A model generated the notes under the pieces. The model worked only from the letters and a program-made list of their open reading frames with translations. It was not told the origin of the DNA and did not search any database. DNA of 64,000 nucleotides from Lepiota brunneoincarnata. Its lineage: Eukaryota; Basidiomycota; Agaricomycetes; Agaricales; Agaricaceae. The translations under genes were made by a program, and so were the position numbers. The stretch is taken from positions 558,001 to 622,000 of the forward strand of contig JAEBUN010000016.1 of assembly GCA_023014365.1 (NCBI GenBank), written 5' to 3'. Shown piece after piece: positions 1 through 13,506 of the stretch (position 1 is the first letter of the stretch; each line of letters opens with the position of its first letter).

Positions 1-646
1 TAAGAAATGTATGGAGACTTGAGTACTGCATATCCGTGATGCTCCATCGATATCAAACCGGCAACGAAGTGGGCTGGGTATATTTCCAGGGGGAACTAGG
101 AAGGAAGTTGATAGGTTAAGGCTATTCAACATGGCCGGTGGGGCTAGTCTCTCGCTTTCTAACATCACGCGACGGCCAAGTCAAGCCTTGGTGGGATGGG
201 CGGCGGAGAGTAGAGAAGGCGCGCACCGAGCGCTGATTGCACGTGTAAACTAGAAGAATCGGCGTCAATAGAGCGAATTTCTAGATTGTAGAGATGTCAC
301 CGAAATGTCCGCAATCCTTGAGAGGAGGGCAGTGCCCGCGTTGGCCGATGCACCTGAACCCTTGCATTGAAGTGTATTGAAGGGAGGGTGTCGCTTTGCG
401 AACAAACCTGGTGCGGAATAAGCACAGCCAGCCATAGTATACTAAGGGGCTATGTGTTTGTCTATGTTTGGCTCTTCCTGAGATCAATATGAGGCGCGCT
501 TTATCTTTGGCTGGGCCATCTGTCTCTTGCCCCTTGCCACACGTCGTTATACAGGTCTGTCTTCCTCATCGTGCACGCCGGCGAGCTCATCTGATTTTGA
601 CATTGTGCTCATCGCAGCACCCTTTTCCCATATCGCCTAGTTCGAC
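1..646. other. 5' flank of GFA1
   Basis: CpG-containing, moderately GC-rich DNA like the following gene and unlike the AT-rich transposons further right. I see no convincing gene on either strand; the short open frames here overlap each other and have no recognisable domain. The stretch before 647 is pyrimidine-rich, as is common upstream of fungal start codons. No clear TATA box or tRNA was recognised. Confidence 0.5.
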
Positions 647-3141
<2,495 letters not shown>

Positions 3142-3411
3142 AATACTCCATCTCAACTTTCACGCATTCCAGTCCACAATTCGCTTTACAACAGACTAGT
3201 GTACTATTGATCATCAACTCGGCCTCTGTAGATTGTTTAATGTCGGAACTAGTTACTTCCTTTTTCATACGGTTGAATCCTTTCGACTGGGAATCATGAA
3301 GTACTAGTTCTTTACCTCGATCCTCCCGAGGGCAAGTTTATGGCCATACTGAACCCAAATCGTTGTTGCCTCGTTCGCGCCTTCAGATCAATGATCAAGT
3401 ATAGTGTTAAG
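3142..3411. other. 3' flank of GFA1 up to the transposon boundary
   Basis: Contains the presumed 3' UTR and terminator of GFA1. Base composition stays host-like (CpG present) to about 3.4 kb and then falls abruptly to AT-rich, CpG-poor transposon DNA. No gene is seen. Confidence 0.5.
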
Positions 3412-4056
3412 GTACCAATCTCAACTGGAGAAACAAACACCACAACATATGTGGACATGCAAACTTTGATCAATATGACATGATCATTGGAATATCCTTC
3501 ATGAGAGAAAATAAGGTCAAATTAGACCTCAAACATAACACTATCACTGTGAATAGTGAAGTTATACCTGCACTATCAATTGCAGATGAAACAGACTCTT
3601 GGATTTGATGACATCAATCCACAGATAAAAAACAAGAATGACTCACTAATGAGCAAGCAAGGAGGGAGGGAATGAACACCCCTCAGAAAAATCATTGCAA
3701 TTACCTCATGGTAGAAGAAATAAAGGATGAAATGACACTTATCACCAACTGGGACTACCAGACACATGTCCACACATATTAATAGATACTAATGATTACA
3801 TTGAATCAACTAAAGCCACCAAAGGACCCAGTCTAGGGATCAACAATTCTCTAATATTTTGAACCAACAGGTTCAAAAGTAAATGTTGAAGATCTTATAA
3901 CTCAACCTACTAGAAAACAAAAACTAATGGGTACACCCATTAACCAGGATAAATACAGAATGTATCTTGATCCACAAATGCCAACTGAGTGGAATATCAT
4001 GGTCTCAGACCTATGGCCAACTAATAGAGGAATACCTCAACTCACTTACTGGAATA
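3412..4056 (+). pseudogene. Gypsy-type protease fragment and flanking remnant
   Basis: A plus-strand frame at about 3412-3606 reads QYDMIIGISFMREN followed by KVKLDLKHNTITV, which resembles the end of a Ty3/gypsy retropepsin, where a YD-x-I-L-G-TPF motif precedes a hydrophobic strand. The active-site DSG upstream is missing, so this is a fragment. The rest, to 4056, has short broken frames such as KYRMYLDPQMPTEW that I cannot place. The Tc1 element at 4059 interrupts it, and similar AT-rich sequence resumes at 5665. Confidence 0.55.
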
Positions 4057-4058
4057 TA

Positions 4059-5662
4059 CAGTGACCCACAAAACTGTTCCAATGTTTTGTACTTTTGACT
4101 TAAAGTAGGAATAGGTCAATGAATAAAATGGATAAATTTGTGAATATATTTATAGACATAGCCAAATATATCATATCTGACTCTGCCAAGTTGTGTTATG
4201 TAATACTTCCAAACAAGGCAATTATGAATTTTGTAAGCATTTTAAGTCATTGGAACAGTTTTGTCAATGATAATTTTTGATACTAATCCAAGCAATCACA
4301 TGACTCCATTGATTGTGAATCAACAAGATCATGTGACCATGTGTCTTTGACATATAAATAGATGTGCTGACAGCCATGTCCCATCATTCTTAACCCCCCC
4401 ACTTATCATGAAGCTATTATCTTCTACTCTAAAGCAAACCATCCTCTCTATGCTAAATTCTCATCATTCCTATACTAAAATTGAGGCAATTACTGGTGTT
4501 GGGCACAGAACCATATCCAGGCTAGCCTCTAAAATTTGTTCCAGCCTTACCAAATCACTTGGAGGATGTTCTTCAAAACTCTCTACCACTAATATCCAGC
4601 ATACTATCCATCTTATCTCTGCTGGCAAGGCTGAAACTGCTGTAGATATAGCCAAATCTCTTGCTCCCATCATTGGGACATCAGTCTCTTCACAGACTGT
4701 GGCAAGGCATCTCAAACAGGCAGGAATGAAGGCTGTAGTCAAGCAAAAAAAGCCTTTACTCTCTGACAAGCATAGGAGGGCTAGGCTGGATTTTGCTCTG
4801 ACACACCAGCATTGGACTGTGGGGACTGGAAGCTGGTTGTATGGTCTGATAAGACCAAAATTAATCATTTGGGGTCAGATGGGAGGAAGTGGGGATGGAA
4901 AAAGAAGGGAGAGGGGCTTAGTGAAAGATTGGTTAATGGAACTCTGAAGTATGGAGGAGGATCAGTGATGGTTTGCGGCTGTATGCTGTGGGATGGCCCA
5001 GGCTATGCAGTGAGGATTGATGGAAGGATGGATGCAGAGTTGTTTGTGCAAATTTTGGAGGAAGATCTGAAGAAGAGTCTCTGGTGGTACAAGCTTAAAC
5101 CCTGGATATCATCTTTTAGCAAGATAATGATCCCAAATACAAGAGTACACTGGCCAAAGAATGGTTTCAAAAAAATCATTTTAGGCTCCTCACCTGGCCA
5201 GCACAGTCACCTGACCTCAATCCCATTGACCACTTATGGGATTATGTGAAGAGAAAGCTGGGAGAGTATGAATCTCCTCCCAAGAGTATGGAGGAGTTGT
5301 GGCAGAGGGTAGAGAAGGAGTAGGATGCTATTCTAGCTTCTGAGTGTCAGAAGTTAATTGAAAGTATGCTTAGAAGAGTAGCAGCTGTACTCAAAGCCAA
5401 GGGGGGCTACTCTAAGTACTGGAAATAGTAGGATAGCTTAGTATAATATGTCATTGACAAAACTGTTCCAATGACTTAAAATGCTTACAAAAATCATAAT
5501 TGCCTTGTTTGGAAGTATTACATAACACAACTTGGCAGGGTCAGATATAACATATTTGGCCATGTTTATAAATATATTAACAGATTTATCCATTTTATTC
5601 ATTGAGCTATTACTACTTTAAGTCAAAGGTACAAAACATTGGAACAGTTTTGTGGGTCACTG
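4059..5662 (+). mobile_element. Tc1/mariner element Tc1-a
   Basis: A 1604 bp DNA transposon. Termini are CAGTGACCCACAAAACTG at 4059 and its inverted copy ending at 5662, flanked by TA at 4057-4058 and 5663-5664, the target duplication of the superfamily. The inverted repeats are long, about 215 bp each. Each arm ends on its inner side with a second inverted copy of the outer tip (around 4250-4270 and 5450-5475). One transposase pseudogene lies between the arms. It sits inside an older retroelement remnant. Confidence 0.9.
4408..5428 (+). pseudogene. Tc1-like transposase, frameshifted
   Basis: Would encode the DDE transposase of the surrounding element. The N-terminal frame from ATG 4408 shows a helix-turn-helix part (TGVGHRTISRLASK) and the linker ending KQAGMKAVVKQKK. 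The frame then shifts near 4810-4836 into WSDKTKINHLGSDGR, the first catalytic Asp region, and again near 5100 into QQDNDPK, the second Asp. The third catalytic position reads SPDLNPIDHLW with Asp where Tc1 proteins normally have Glu, 34 residues after the second Asp. The family ending KAKGGYSKYWK reaches the TAG at 5428. At least two frameshifts and one stop (5321 region) make it non-functional. Confidence 0.85.
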
Positions 5663-5664
5663 TA

Positions 5665-6301
5665 CATAATATTGTTGAAGCAGGAGCATTAAGGGACTGC
5701 TGATGTGTTCTAACAGTGAAGGAATGAGTGTATTGTGCATAGGGATCAACTAGAAATAAAGAAAAGAAGCTGTGGACAGCTGTGAGAGACTGGAAGTCCC
5801 AAAGGCATCCACAGGTGCAAGTCCATGTCTAGATCACATGACTAGCTACCACAAGCATCCAGGCCTATCTACAAGTCCACAAACATAATAACAAACAAGT
5901 GGGACTGTATAGAGCACAACAAGCATAGTGTATACTGCTTAGCATAGGAGTGCACATAGCACATCCTAGCATGTCACAGGACACTCCTAGTACCCCCCCT
6001 TGATCTGACATGTCCTACTGCATCAGACAGATCATTGTAAACCTAGCAAGGGTACAGTGGACTCCACAATTGCCACTGGTGATATGCCAATTTCATATTC
6101 ATGTATGGATTCTATATTCTGGAATGATTCTCTATATAGAATCATCAGCTATGTCATTAAGGAACTCTATAGAGGACTGATACTATATTTCATAGTAGCC
6201 AGTTCAACCCAATCCAGACTCCTTCCCAGGCACCAGAATGCTGATTATATAACATTTTTCTGAAGTTTAACCAAAGCTTCATAAGTTAACACATCCCAAC
6301 A
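5665..6301 (-). mobile_element. Degenerate minus-strand retroelement remnant (copia-type)
   Basis: No intact gene. On the minus strand a run AAGGGGGGGTA near 5991-6003 follows a frame ending SDQGGV, the usual 3' end plus polypurine tract of fungal copia elements, and the sequence to its left would be 3' LTR. The right end, read on minus, begins TGTTGGGATGTGTTAACT, a copia-like LTR start with a TTATATAAT box. The same sequence occurs in the opposite orientation at 57831-57910. Confidence 0.45.
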
Positions 6302-6303
6302 AC

Positions 6304-6665
6304 TGTAAGGGGAACTCCAGGTCATTGCTCACAACCTGTAAGGGGACTTGCAGTGATGCTCCCCTTTATGCAAGGTACATCTAGAGGTCTGCAGTTTGGC
6401 ATCTGGGCTCAGCCTCTCTGGCTGATGCCCAATGACTGAGCCTGGCCTTGGCCTTCGGCCACCCCTGTCCCCAAGCCCAATCTAGTGAATGATTGTATTA
6501 ACCAATGTTGTTGTGTATTGCTTGCATGTATTATTTCTAGTAGTCTATGTAGTGTTGGACTATCTGGTCTGTGTGCATACCTCTATGTACTTAAATAGTG
6601 CAGGTGTTGATTGCAATCAGCACCTGAATATCAACTTGGTTCTAGTGCCTTAAGCTCCCCTAACA
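6304..6665 (+). repeat. 5' LTR of N1 (LTR-B)
   Basis: 362 bp, beginning TGTAAGGGGAACTCC and ending GCTCCCCTAACA, the same termini as the solo LTR at 51297-51608 read on minus. A TATA-like region lies at about 6588-6598. About 35 nt further ACCTGAATAT (6622-6631) is complementary to ATATTCAGGT (6668-6677), two bases inside the element, a candidate self-primer site. Confidence 0.8.
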
Positions 6666-6748
6666 GAATATTCAGGTCTCTATGCAGACTTGCCCCCTCC
6701 TAGCTTTCTGCACCCCCCCTACCCTGCTAAAACAGCCCCACTGCTAGT

Positions 6749-8039
6749 ATGCCCTGTCAAAAATCCTCAGGCAAGCAGAAAGTGCCTGCACCCACTCTAC
6801 TGACAGCAGCCCCCATGTCTGTGGGACCCTCACATTCAGGTGAGGACACACAGGCCTTATTGGCCTGAATCAGTGAGCTTAACCACTTGATTGGTTTGCT
6901 CTTGGCTTGCCTCTGCACTATCAAGGATCATACCTCAACAGCTGCTGTCATGCCTTCTTCAGCTGTCATCCAGACAGCCACTACCCAGAAGGGCCACCAA
7001 TGGATCTCTGCAGGTGTCCCACGCACTCCCACACATTCAGGCCCCACTTGCCCTGCAGTTAAAGGTACCTCTACCACCCTCCTGCTCTCAGCTCACTACC
7101 TGTGGGATGACCAGGCTGATCACTATCAGGCTACCCTTGGCATCACCAACAATATGGGTGGGCATGTGGTTGGTTGTGGTGGCCGTGGCCTTAAACAGGT
7201 TGCAGACATTAGCAGTGCTCACCTCCAGGTCTATTCAGTAGCCACAGATGGTGCCAATGAGTGCCATGTCTCTATTAGGGGGACTGAGCAGCAACTCGGT
7301 GATGTCCTTGTGGTGTTAGGTAAGCAGATTGCACATAAGCACATCCACTGTCCAAAGACATAGAAGGAGAAGACAATGTGTTATCAGAAGTCCCCTTAAA
7401 CCCCCTTATCAGAAGCCTCACTGGAAGGAACTCTTATCAAAAGCACCCAAAGTATATAAATAGATAGAAGACCTGTCATCCTGAAACCATCAGAAGTACC
7501 ATCAGAACAATCTATACTTAGATAGATAAGGATATGACTCACTTACCTGGGTCCAGATATATATAGTAGGAGCACAGCCACACATAGTAGTATATAAGGA
7601 TACTGTACCATACCCTTGTATCCTTATCTTAGTGTTATAAAGTTCTTGCCTCCTATACCTCTTTGCCATAACAGGCTGGACTTATAGTACTCCATCATCT
7701 CCAAGTCATGCTCAGTAGGACAGGACCAAGTCTGTATAGACATCCTGTGTCAAACCCCGTGCTACTCAAGAGCGAACCCCTAACCTGGGTAACACAATGG
7801 TGGCTTCCAGCCCTGCCTCAGCAGCCCCCAGACCATCCACTCCTGTAGCAGTGTTGCACCACAAAATGATTTCATTTGTGAAATCACTAGCTAATAAAGT
7901 AACTAACTTTCCGTTACCAAATAATATCAGTATACAGTATGGCCATGGTCAGACACTGGGTGCAAGAGATTTAGAATACTATCTAAAATATGTGAAGGCA
8001 GACATCTCAGAAACAGAACAAGAACACCCAGACAAGTAA
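6749..8039 (+). pseudogene. KH-domain protein in the gag position of N1, split by a solo LTR
   Basis: Starts MPCQKSSGKQKV at 6749, about 80 bp after the 5' LTR. A stop at about 6868 replaces what is probably CGA. The clear domain is a type I KH fold at about 7140-7340: GGHVVGCGGRGLKQV carries the GxxG RNA-binding loop, followed by VSIRGTEQQLGDVLVVLGK. A TAG follows at 7361. The 416 bp solo LTR 7379-7794 interrupts; beyond it the same frame continues as TMVASSPASAAPRPSTP to a stop at 8039. Without the LTR and two stops the frame would be roughly 290 codons. KH domains bind single-stranded nucleic acid, so it may replace the nucleocapsid function, but this is inference. The 3' part has no recognised domain. 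Confidence 0.65.
7379..7794 (+). repeat. Solo LTR-A1 in N1
   Basis: 416 bp from TGTTATCAGAAG to CCTGGGTAACA, flanked by identical 5-bp duplications CAATG at 7374-7378 and 7795-7799. No internal region is attached, so it is the product of LTR-LTR recombination. Sense orientation is plus, with a TATATAAGG box inside. Confidence 0.95.
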
Positions 8040-8419
8040 AAGTGATGTTAACTAACTTATTAGTGATAAGGCTATGGAAGAATGACTCTGGTATGAATGT
8101 ACCTGAGCATTGTATCTGATACCATGTTAACTAAGATATTAGTTAAGATACTCATGACTGCACAAAAGACCCATTTCCTCACCTCTGCCTTAGAAAGCGG
8201 ATGAGTCACAACACCTATGTCATCCGGATGGTACCTAGTCATAATAACAGGTCTGGGAGTGAATCTTGACAAAAGAATGTAGGGATTAGCTAATGCCCTG
8301 ACAAGAATGTCCCCTTGGAACAGCTCTGATGGTATTGAAAGATAAAAGATCAGATGGGGGTATCCAAGAGGGTACTCAGGGATGGATGCTCCCTCATAAA
8401 TGAGTGACAGAATGACTGG
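8040..8419. other. Unassigned interior of N1
   Basis: Between the KH ORF and the integrase fragment. No frame resembles protease, RT or RNase H. An open minus-strand frame of 136 codons overlaps here but has no domain and opposes the element's direction. Most of pol seems to have been deleted at this point. Confidence 0.4.
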
Positions 8420-8947
8420 CATGACCTCCTTCCCCTGGTGGAGTTTCAGCACAACAACCACAATCATGCCTCCACCCAACACTCACCATTCATCTTAGAC
8501 ACTGGCTGAAACCTGAGGATGGGGTTTAAACCCTGCCAGCAACCATCTTAGCTGGAAACAGTCAACAAGTTCAAATCCTGGATGGAATCAGCATTGGAGG
8601 AGGCAAGATCAGCACTTGCAAAGTCTAAAGATGATATGGCAAGGTACTACAACCAACAGTGAACCCCAACTCCAGAGTTCAGGCCTGGAGACAGGGTTTT
8701 CCTAGATGCATCAGACATACAAACCACACAACCATCCAGGACACTCTCACATTGCTGGTTAGGACCCTATGCAATTGACAAACAGGTCAGCTCCAACACA
8801 TACTGACTGAAGCTACCAAAATTCATGAGACACCTCTATCTGGTCTTCAATGTGGTAAAGCTCACACTTGCTCCCACAGACCCTATTCTCAGATGCCATC
8901 CCAAACTACTGCCAGCGCCCATCATCATTGAGGATGAAGAAGAGTGG
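8420..8947 (+). pseudogene. Integrase C-terminal fragment of N1
   Basis: Plus-strand frame with PLVEFQHNNHNHASTQHSPF (end of the integrase catalytic core), then ARSALAKSKDDMARYYNQ and FRPGDRVFLDASDIQT, and LPKFMRHLYLVFNVVKL, the GPY/F-like region that precedes a chromodomain. It ends IIEDEEEW exactly at the N2 insertion. In-frame stops include one after YYNQQ, where related elements have Arg. The frame resumes at 55831 as KWEVEEILD. Confidence 0.8.
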
Positions 8948-9563
8948 TGTTATAGTGACACTGGTCTTCATGCTCAAAAGTGCAACTAGCATTGAGTGTA
9001 TCATTAACTTCACCCAAGTCAACAATCACTCTAAGAGACTCTTTGCGAGCTCTCAAGGTATTCCTCACTAACTTAGAGATTAAGGTTTTCAGAGGATGAC
9101 TCAAGAGTGCAAGCAAGTAAGTAAATCTCCACCAGATAACCAAGTAGAAACTTAAGAGTTTCTCTTGATTGACCAAAGGTCTTATATATTGTTCAAAGAT
9201 ACTATTAATACATGTTCCTATATCAAAGAAATATGAGAGAAGCCTAAGAAGTGTAAGAGAAGGATAAGAAGCATAAGAGAAGTTAGGAAGCATAAGATAA
9301 GTCAGAACTTCTCTTATGGACTATGTTTAACTATCTAAGAATAACTATCTAAACATAGTTATCTATTAATAGTTAATAGTATGAGAAAATATAACAAATT
9401 GAGAAAATATTATGTAACAGATCAAAATGAAGATGGTTACATAATAAAGAAACAAAACAAAGTAGAAAAGAAAAAGATATTCATAATGCTTTAGTATATT
9501 ACAACTAAAGACTTTTGGCATAATAAGTCCAATTGTAAGTCAAAGTAAGGATGTATTATAACA
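8948..9563 (-). repeat. 3' LTR of N2 (LTR-D)
   Basis: 616 bp. On the plus strand it runs TGTTATAGTGAC to TATTATAACA. It matches 52896-53134 plus 55448-55825 closely, which together make 617 bp once the Tc1 element is removed. The TATATAAGACC box is intact here (around 9180), giving the empty-site sequence for the Tc1 insertion in the other LTR. Confidence 0.9.
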
Positions 9564-9614
9564 TTATCCCCTTTGTACACTTGATGCCTCATCAACTACT
9601 ATCCGAACTATACC

Positions 9615-10201
9615 TCAAAATGTATTGTGAGGTTCTCCAATCATGTTAGATTTGGCATTGTCCCCAAAATTGACATCAACAAATTTGCGATTGAAATCCT
9701 CATAGTCATGGTCAAAACACCTGTTCACTCTGACTGACTGAGGGCTTGGCTTGTAATTGGGAATGCATCCTTGATAGTTACAATTGGTGGATGGACTAGT
9801 CAGGGGTCTGTGGTTGGGGTGTAAGCCCGTGAGAGACCAGGTATGTGCTGCACTTGCTCAGATGGGGAGAGAGGCTGTCAAGGAAAAGTGGGTCCAGTAA
9901 TGATTGTACTGGACTGGGTGACCTGTACATGGGTGGTGTTGGACTCAGAAGTGGGAACCTTGTTAGAACTTGGTACCCTGGTTGCTTGTCCTTGAACCAT
10001 CTTGATGTCTGCAATATCTCTTGCGGATAACATCCATCCAGGAGTTCCTTGATGAGGATTTTGGGTGCAAAATTTCTTGTAGTGACTGGGAGCTGTGGCA
10101 TGACAGTAGTGGCATTTGTATTGTACACACTGTGTCTTGAGATGACCCAGTCTACCACATAAAGAACATGGGTTGTATCAGGTTCAATGAATCATTGATG
10201 A
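9615..10201 (-). pseudogene. ORF3 zinc-knuckle accessory protein of N2, 3' part
   Basis: Minus strand, truncated at its 5' side by N3. One frame reads CSLCGRLGHLKTQC then CHYCHATAPSHYKKFC, a pair of CCHC/CCHC-like knuckles with the same spacing as in the ORF3 of N6. After frame breaks it ends AKSNMIGEPHNTF and a stop at 9615, matching the SNITGEP C-terminus of ORF3 in families A and C. The polypurine tract and LTR follow within 50 bp, so ORF3 is the last gene of the element. No function can be stated beyond probable nucleic-acid binding. Confidence 0.75.
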
Positions 10202-10617
10202 TGTTATCAGAATTCCCCAATCAGAAACCTGTCCAGAAGGAACTCTTATCAGAAGCACCAAGTATATAAATAGATAGAAGAACTGTCACTCTGAAACAAT
10301 CAGAAGTGCACATCAGAACAGTCTATAATTAGATAGATAGGACCTTGACTCAGTATGACTCACCTTACCTTGGTCCAGATATATATAGTAGGAGCATAGC
10401 CACACATAGTAGTATATAAGGATACTGTACTATACCTTGTATCCTTATCTTAGTGTTATACAGTTCTTGCCTCCTATACCTCTTTGCCCATAAACCGGCT
10501 GGGCTTATAGTGCTCCATTGTCTCCAAGTCACACCTAGTAGGACAAGACCAAGTCTGTATAGACATCTTGCCTCGAATGCCATACTACTCAAGAGCAAAC
10601 CCTTAACCTGGGTAATA
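10202..10617 (+). repeat. 5' LTR of N3 (LTR-A1) with priming region
   Basis: 416 bp, TGTTATCAGAATTCC to GGGTAATA (the usual GGGTAACA with one C-to-T). TATATAAG at 10413-10420; ATCTTAGTGT at 10447-10456, 35 nt downstream, is complementary to ACACTAAGAT at 10620-10629, two bases after the LTR. Confidence 0.88.
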
Positions 10618-10718
10618 AAACACTAAGATACTCTGCTGCTTATCTCTTGCTTGCCCTCTACTCTGCTGATGTACTGAACATGTAGAGGTACTCTGTTGAC
10701 TCTTCCAATGTACTGAAC

Positions 10719-11012
10719 ATGTTGAGGTACTCTGCGTTGTGGAATACAATGTTGTTGCCAATTGCGATGTTCTCTGTAGCTGTTGCTACATTCCTATCCT
10801 CCATCCTGCCTCTGCCAGCAGACCTGGCTCACCTATTGCTAGTGGCCTTCATCACCATAGCCATACTCTCAGCACACCACATCCTTATGGTCAAACTCAA
10901 ACTCATACATTGCTACTGCAACTGCTGTCGCATCAGATCTTGGAACTTGTACCTCAGTATACAAGTCATCCTCACCCAATTCTTCATACTTCTAGTGGTA
11001 ATTGATTGCTAG
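10719..11012 (+). CDS. ORF0: small hydrophobic leader ORF of N3
   Basis: 97 codons between the 5' LTR and gag, ending about 12 bp before the gag start. Two hydrophobic segments stand out: HLLLVAFITIAILSAHHI and a C-terminal ILTQFFILLVVIDC, with a CNCC cluster between. Homologous frames occupy the same place in N5 (38550-38879) and N4 (43227-43478), ending FFILLAIID. It looks like a small two-helix membrane protein. Alternatively it may be only an open stretch of leader RNA; the copies differ mainly by CpG transitions, so selection cannot be judged here. I recognise no family. Confidence 0.4.
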   Translation: MLRYSALWNTMLLPIAMFSVAVATFLSSILPLPADLAHLLLVAFITIAILSAHHILMVKLKLIHCYCNCCRIRSWNLYLSIQVILTQFFILLVVIDC

Positions 11013-11024
11013 ACAACTGCCACC

Positions 11025-13506
11025 ACACCACCAAAGAAATTCTCAGCCTGAGAATCCCCATCATCCCCTCCTCCCAAATCAAGAAACAGAATCTCAGGAC
11101 CAGGTATACAAAACCCAGACCCCAGAAGAAATCCCACACCATAACCCACTCAAACACCATCACCATTCTATCCTCTATCCCCATTTGATTCACCAACTCC
11201 ACATGCATCATCATCCACCCAAATTGTCACAAGAACCCCAACATCATCAAGTGTTTCAGCTGCATTAGCTGAAAGACAAAGACAATGTGAAGAACAAGAA
11301 AAGCGCGATATCATTGCAAACCAACTCACTGCCCAAGAACTCAATAGACTCCAACATGCAGTACAACAACCAAGAGAACTCACAGGTTCTGAAGAAAACC
11401 TCCTTGCAAGACACAAAGCTTTCATTGAATTCAACAAAGGAAAAATCCCAGATGATGACTTAGATGTCTATATCACAGATGACAACCAATCAGATCCCAA
11501 TCCACAACCACCTGCATTACCTGCACCAACACAACCCTTAGCCCTACTGGCACCACCCATACAACCACCAACACCACCACCACCAACCCCAGGACAAATA
11601 CAAATGGCTGCACAAACTCTGAAGGAACTAGGCCTCCTCAAACCCATTGCCTTCAATGGAAATAGAAGACTATTCAAAGATTGGATCTTCCAATGCAAAG
11701 TCTATGTACTCACCAATCAAACCACCTACAACACCAATCTTGCCAGGACCATATTTGTCCTCTCAACAATGCAATCAGGAGATGCCCAAGCCTGGGCCAG
11801 ACAATACCTCCATGAGAGGAATGCCCAAACCCAAGCAGGACAACCCATAGTCATGGAATCATGGGACAACTTCACTGCCCAGCTTAGAGCTGACTTCACC
11901 CTGGCAGATGAACATGCATATGCACACACTAGACTTCAAACCCTGCACCAAGCAGGCAAACTGATGACTGAATTCAATGCTCAATTCAAAGAACTTGTCC
12001 ATCAATCTGGACTCAATGAAGATTGCACATTGATTGATCTCTATCATAAAGCAATTGATTGCCATATTGCAATGAAGATCGATGAATTGGAGAACCCCCC
12101 GACAACCATCACTGCTTGGTATACCCAAGCCAACAAACTTGATGATAACTTCTGCAGAATCAATGCCCTTTATGGTACCCCCAGAAACACATTCCCTCAG
12201 AGGAACCAATACCAGCCCAACTGTGGACCAAACTGTCCAAACAACAATGTGCCCTACGCACAATTCTATCAGAGGAGTAACTGTTATGAACAGTCCAGAC
12301 TGAGAGGAACAAGAACAATTATTCAACTTTACAAGATGGGTACAGGAAACCACAGACCAGTTGCGAGCACAGGAATATGAAGATGAAGAAGGGGAATATT
12401 ACAATGCCATGCAGGACTTGGCAAGAGAAGCAGGAATGGAGATAACTCTGGAGGATATTCTGGAATACCCTGAGGATGAGGAAGATAGCCATGGATCAAC
12501 CAATCCAACCTCCGATACAGATGGAAGCACTGAGAGAATGAAGAGTGAGAATGGAAGAGAACCCATGGAGATAGAATCGGGAGAAGAGGATTATGAGTCA
12601 GAGGACAGCAATGGAACATCACACAGCAGTGGAATGGAGAATGAGGACACTGACTCATTGTAAGATATAAATAACAGTAGGATACCATCAGCTAGGATGC
12701 ACATCATGGTTGAGACTGCACAGGACAAGTAGAACAGCCCAATAACCTATAACGAGTATATAGTATCTCATAGGTATATAAGGCCTGTACAAGTAGAGAT
12801 TAAAGCCTCAAGCTTTAATCTTGTTAACAGCAGTTGTTAACCCTCTCTGCCTTAACTTGGTGTGTTCCCTCATTATATCATTGAGCGCAATCCACTAAGC
12901 TCTGCAAGGCCAACTGTCTTGGACACCTTGTAGAGTGATTGAAGGCTGTCTCCAGTTATCCTTGGATACAGAAGGAGCATGGATCATAACAGTAATGCTC
13001 CATGTTTCACCCCACGAGACCCACATGCCATGGAAATAGACCATGCTGCAATAGAAGAAGGATTTGAAGATCCTTATCCTGAAATCCCTCAACTGGAATA
13101 TACCAAAGAAGACTCTGCACAACAACCATTGGAATTAGATGCCATTGTCACTGGACAACAAATAAAATCATATCAGAATCAAGAATGCTTCTGATGCAGA
13201 GCTAAAGACCATTGGGTCAGTAAATGCCCACAACCACCACCAGCCAGACACTTCCCAGGAATGCACACCAACCCTCCTCACCCTGCAAGAAACCCTAACC
13301 ATCCCTTCCTTGGACAACAAAACACATGTCCCAGATTCCCAAACCGGAATGCCCAATGATCACTGTAATGCAAGTACTCCCTTGCCATTGCAGAAGTTGC
13401 ATCCCAGATGCACCAAATGGTTGATGAACTTGATCCCAAGTTACAACAAGAACTCCACTCCGCGCTAGCCAAAGATCCAGAGATGCATCCATTCCAGGAT
13501 TTTTAA
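11025..13506 (+). pseudogene. gag of N3, interrupted by solo LTR-C
   Basis: Structural protein. The start codon is ACA at 11025, where N4 has ATG. An N-terminal proline/serine-rich and coiled-coil part (LAERQRQCEEQEKRD) is followed by the capsid-like region GLLKPIAFNGNRRLFKDWIF to about 12276, then LTR-C (12282-12991). Gag resumes NAPCFTPRDPHAMEIDHAA, then a CCHC knuckle whose second Cys is preceded by TGA (13193), and ends PFQDF with TAA at 13504-13506. Stops at CGA positions show CpG decay. The end GAT TTT TAA is the proposed -1 shift site. Confidence 0.85.
12282..12991 (+). repeat. Solo LTR-C in gag of N3
   Basis: 710 bp from TGTTATGAACAGTCC to GGATCATAACA. Flanks are GTAAC (12277-12281) and GTAAT (12992-12996). 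Related copies read GCAACGCTCC here, so the right copy's C stood before G and became T while the left copy's C stood before the LTR and did not change. Contains an acidic open frame (12361-12663) and the TATATAAGG box. Confidence 0.93.

Noticed and set aside
8072..8482. 136-codon minus-strand open frame
   Set aside because: Opposes the direction of N1, overlaps the integrase fragment at its end, and has no recognisable motif.
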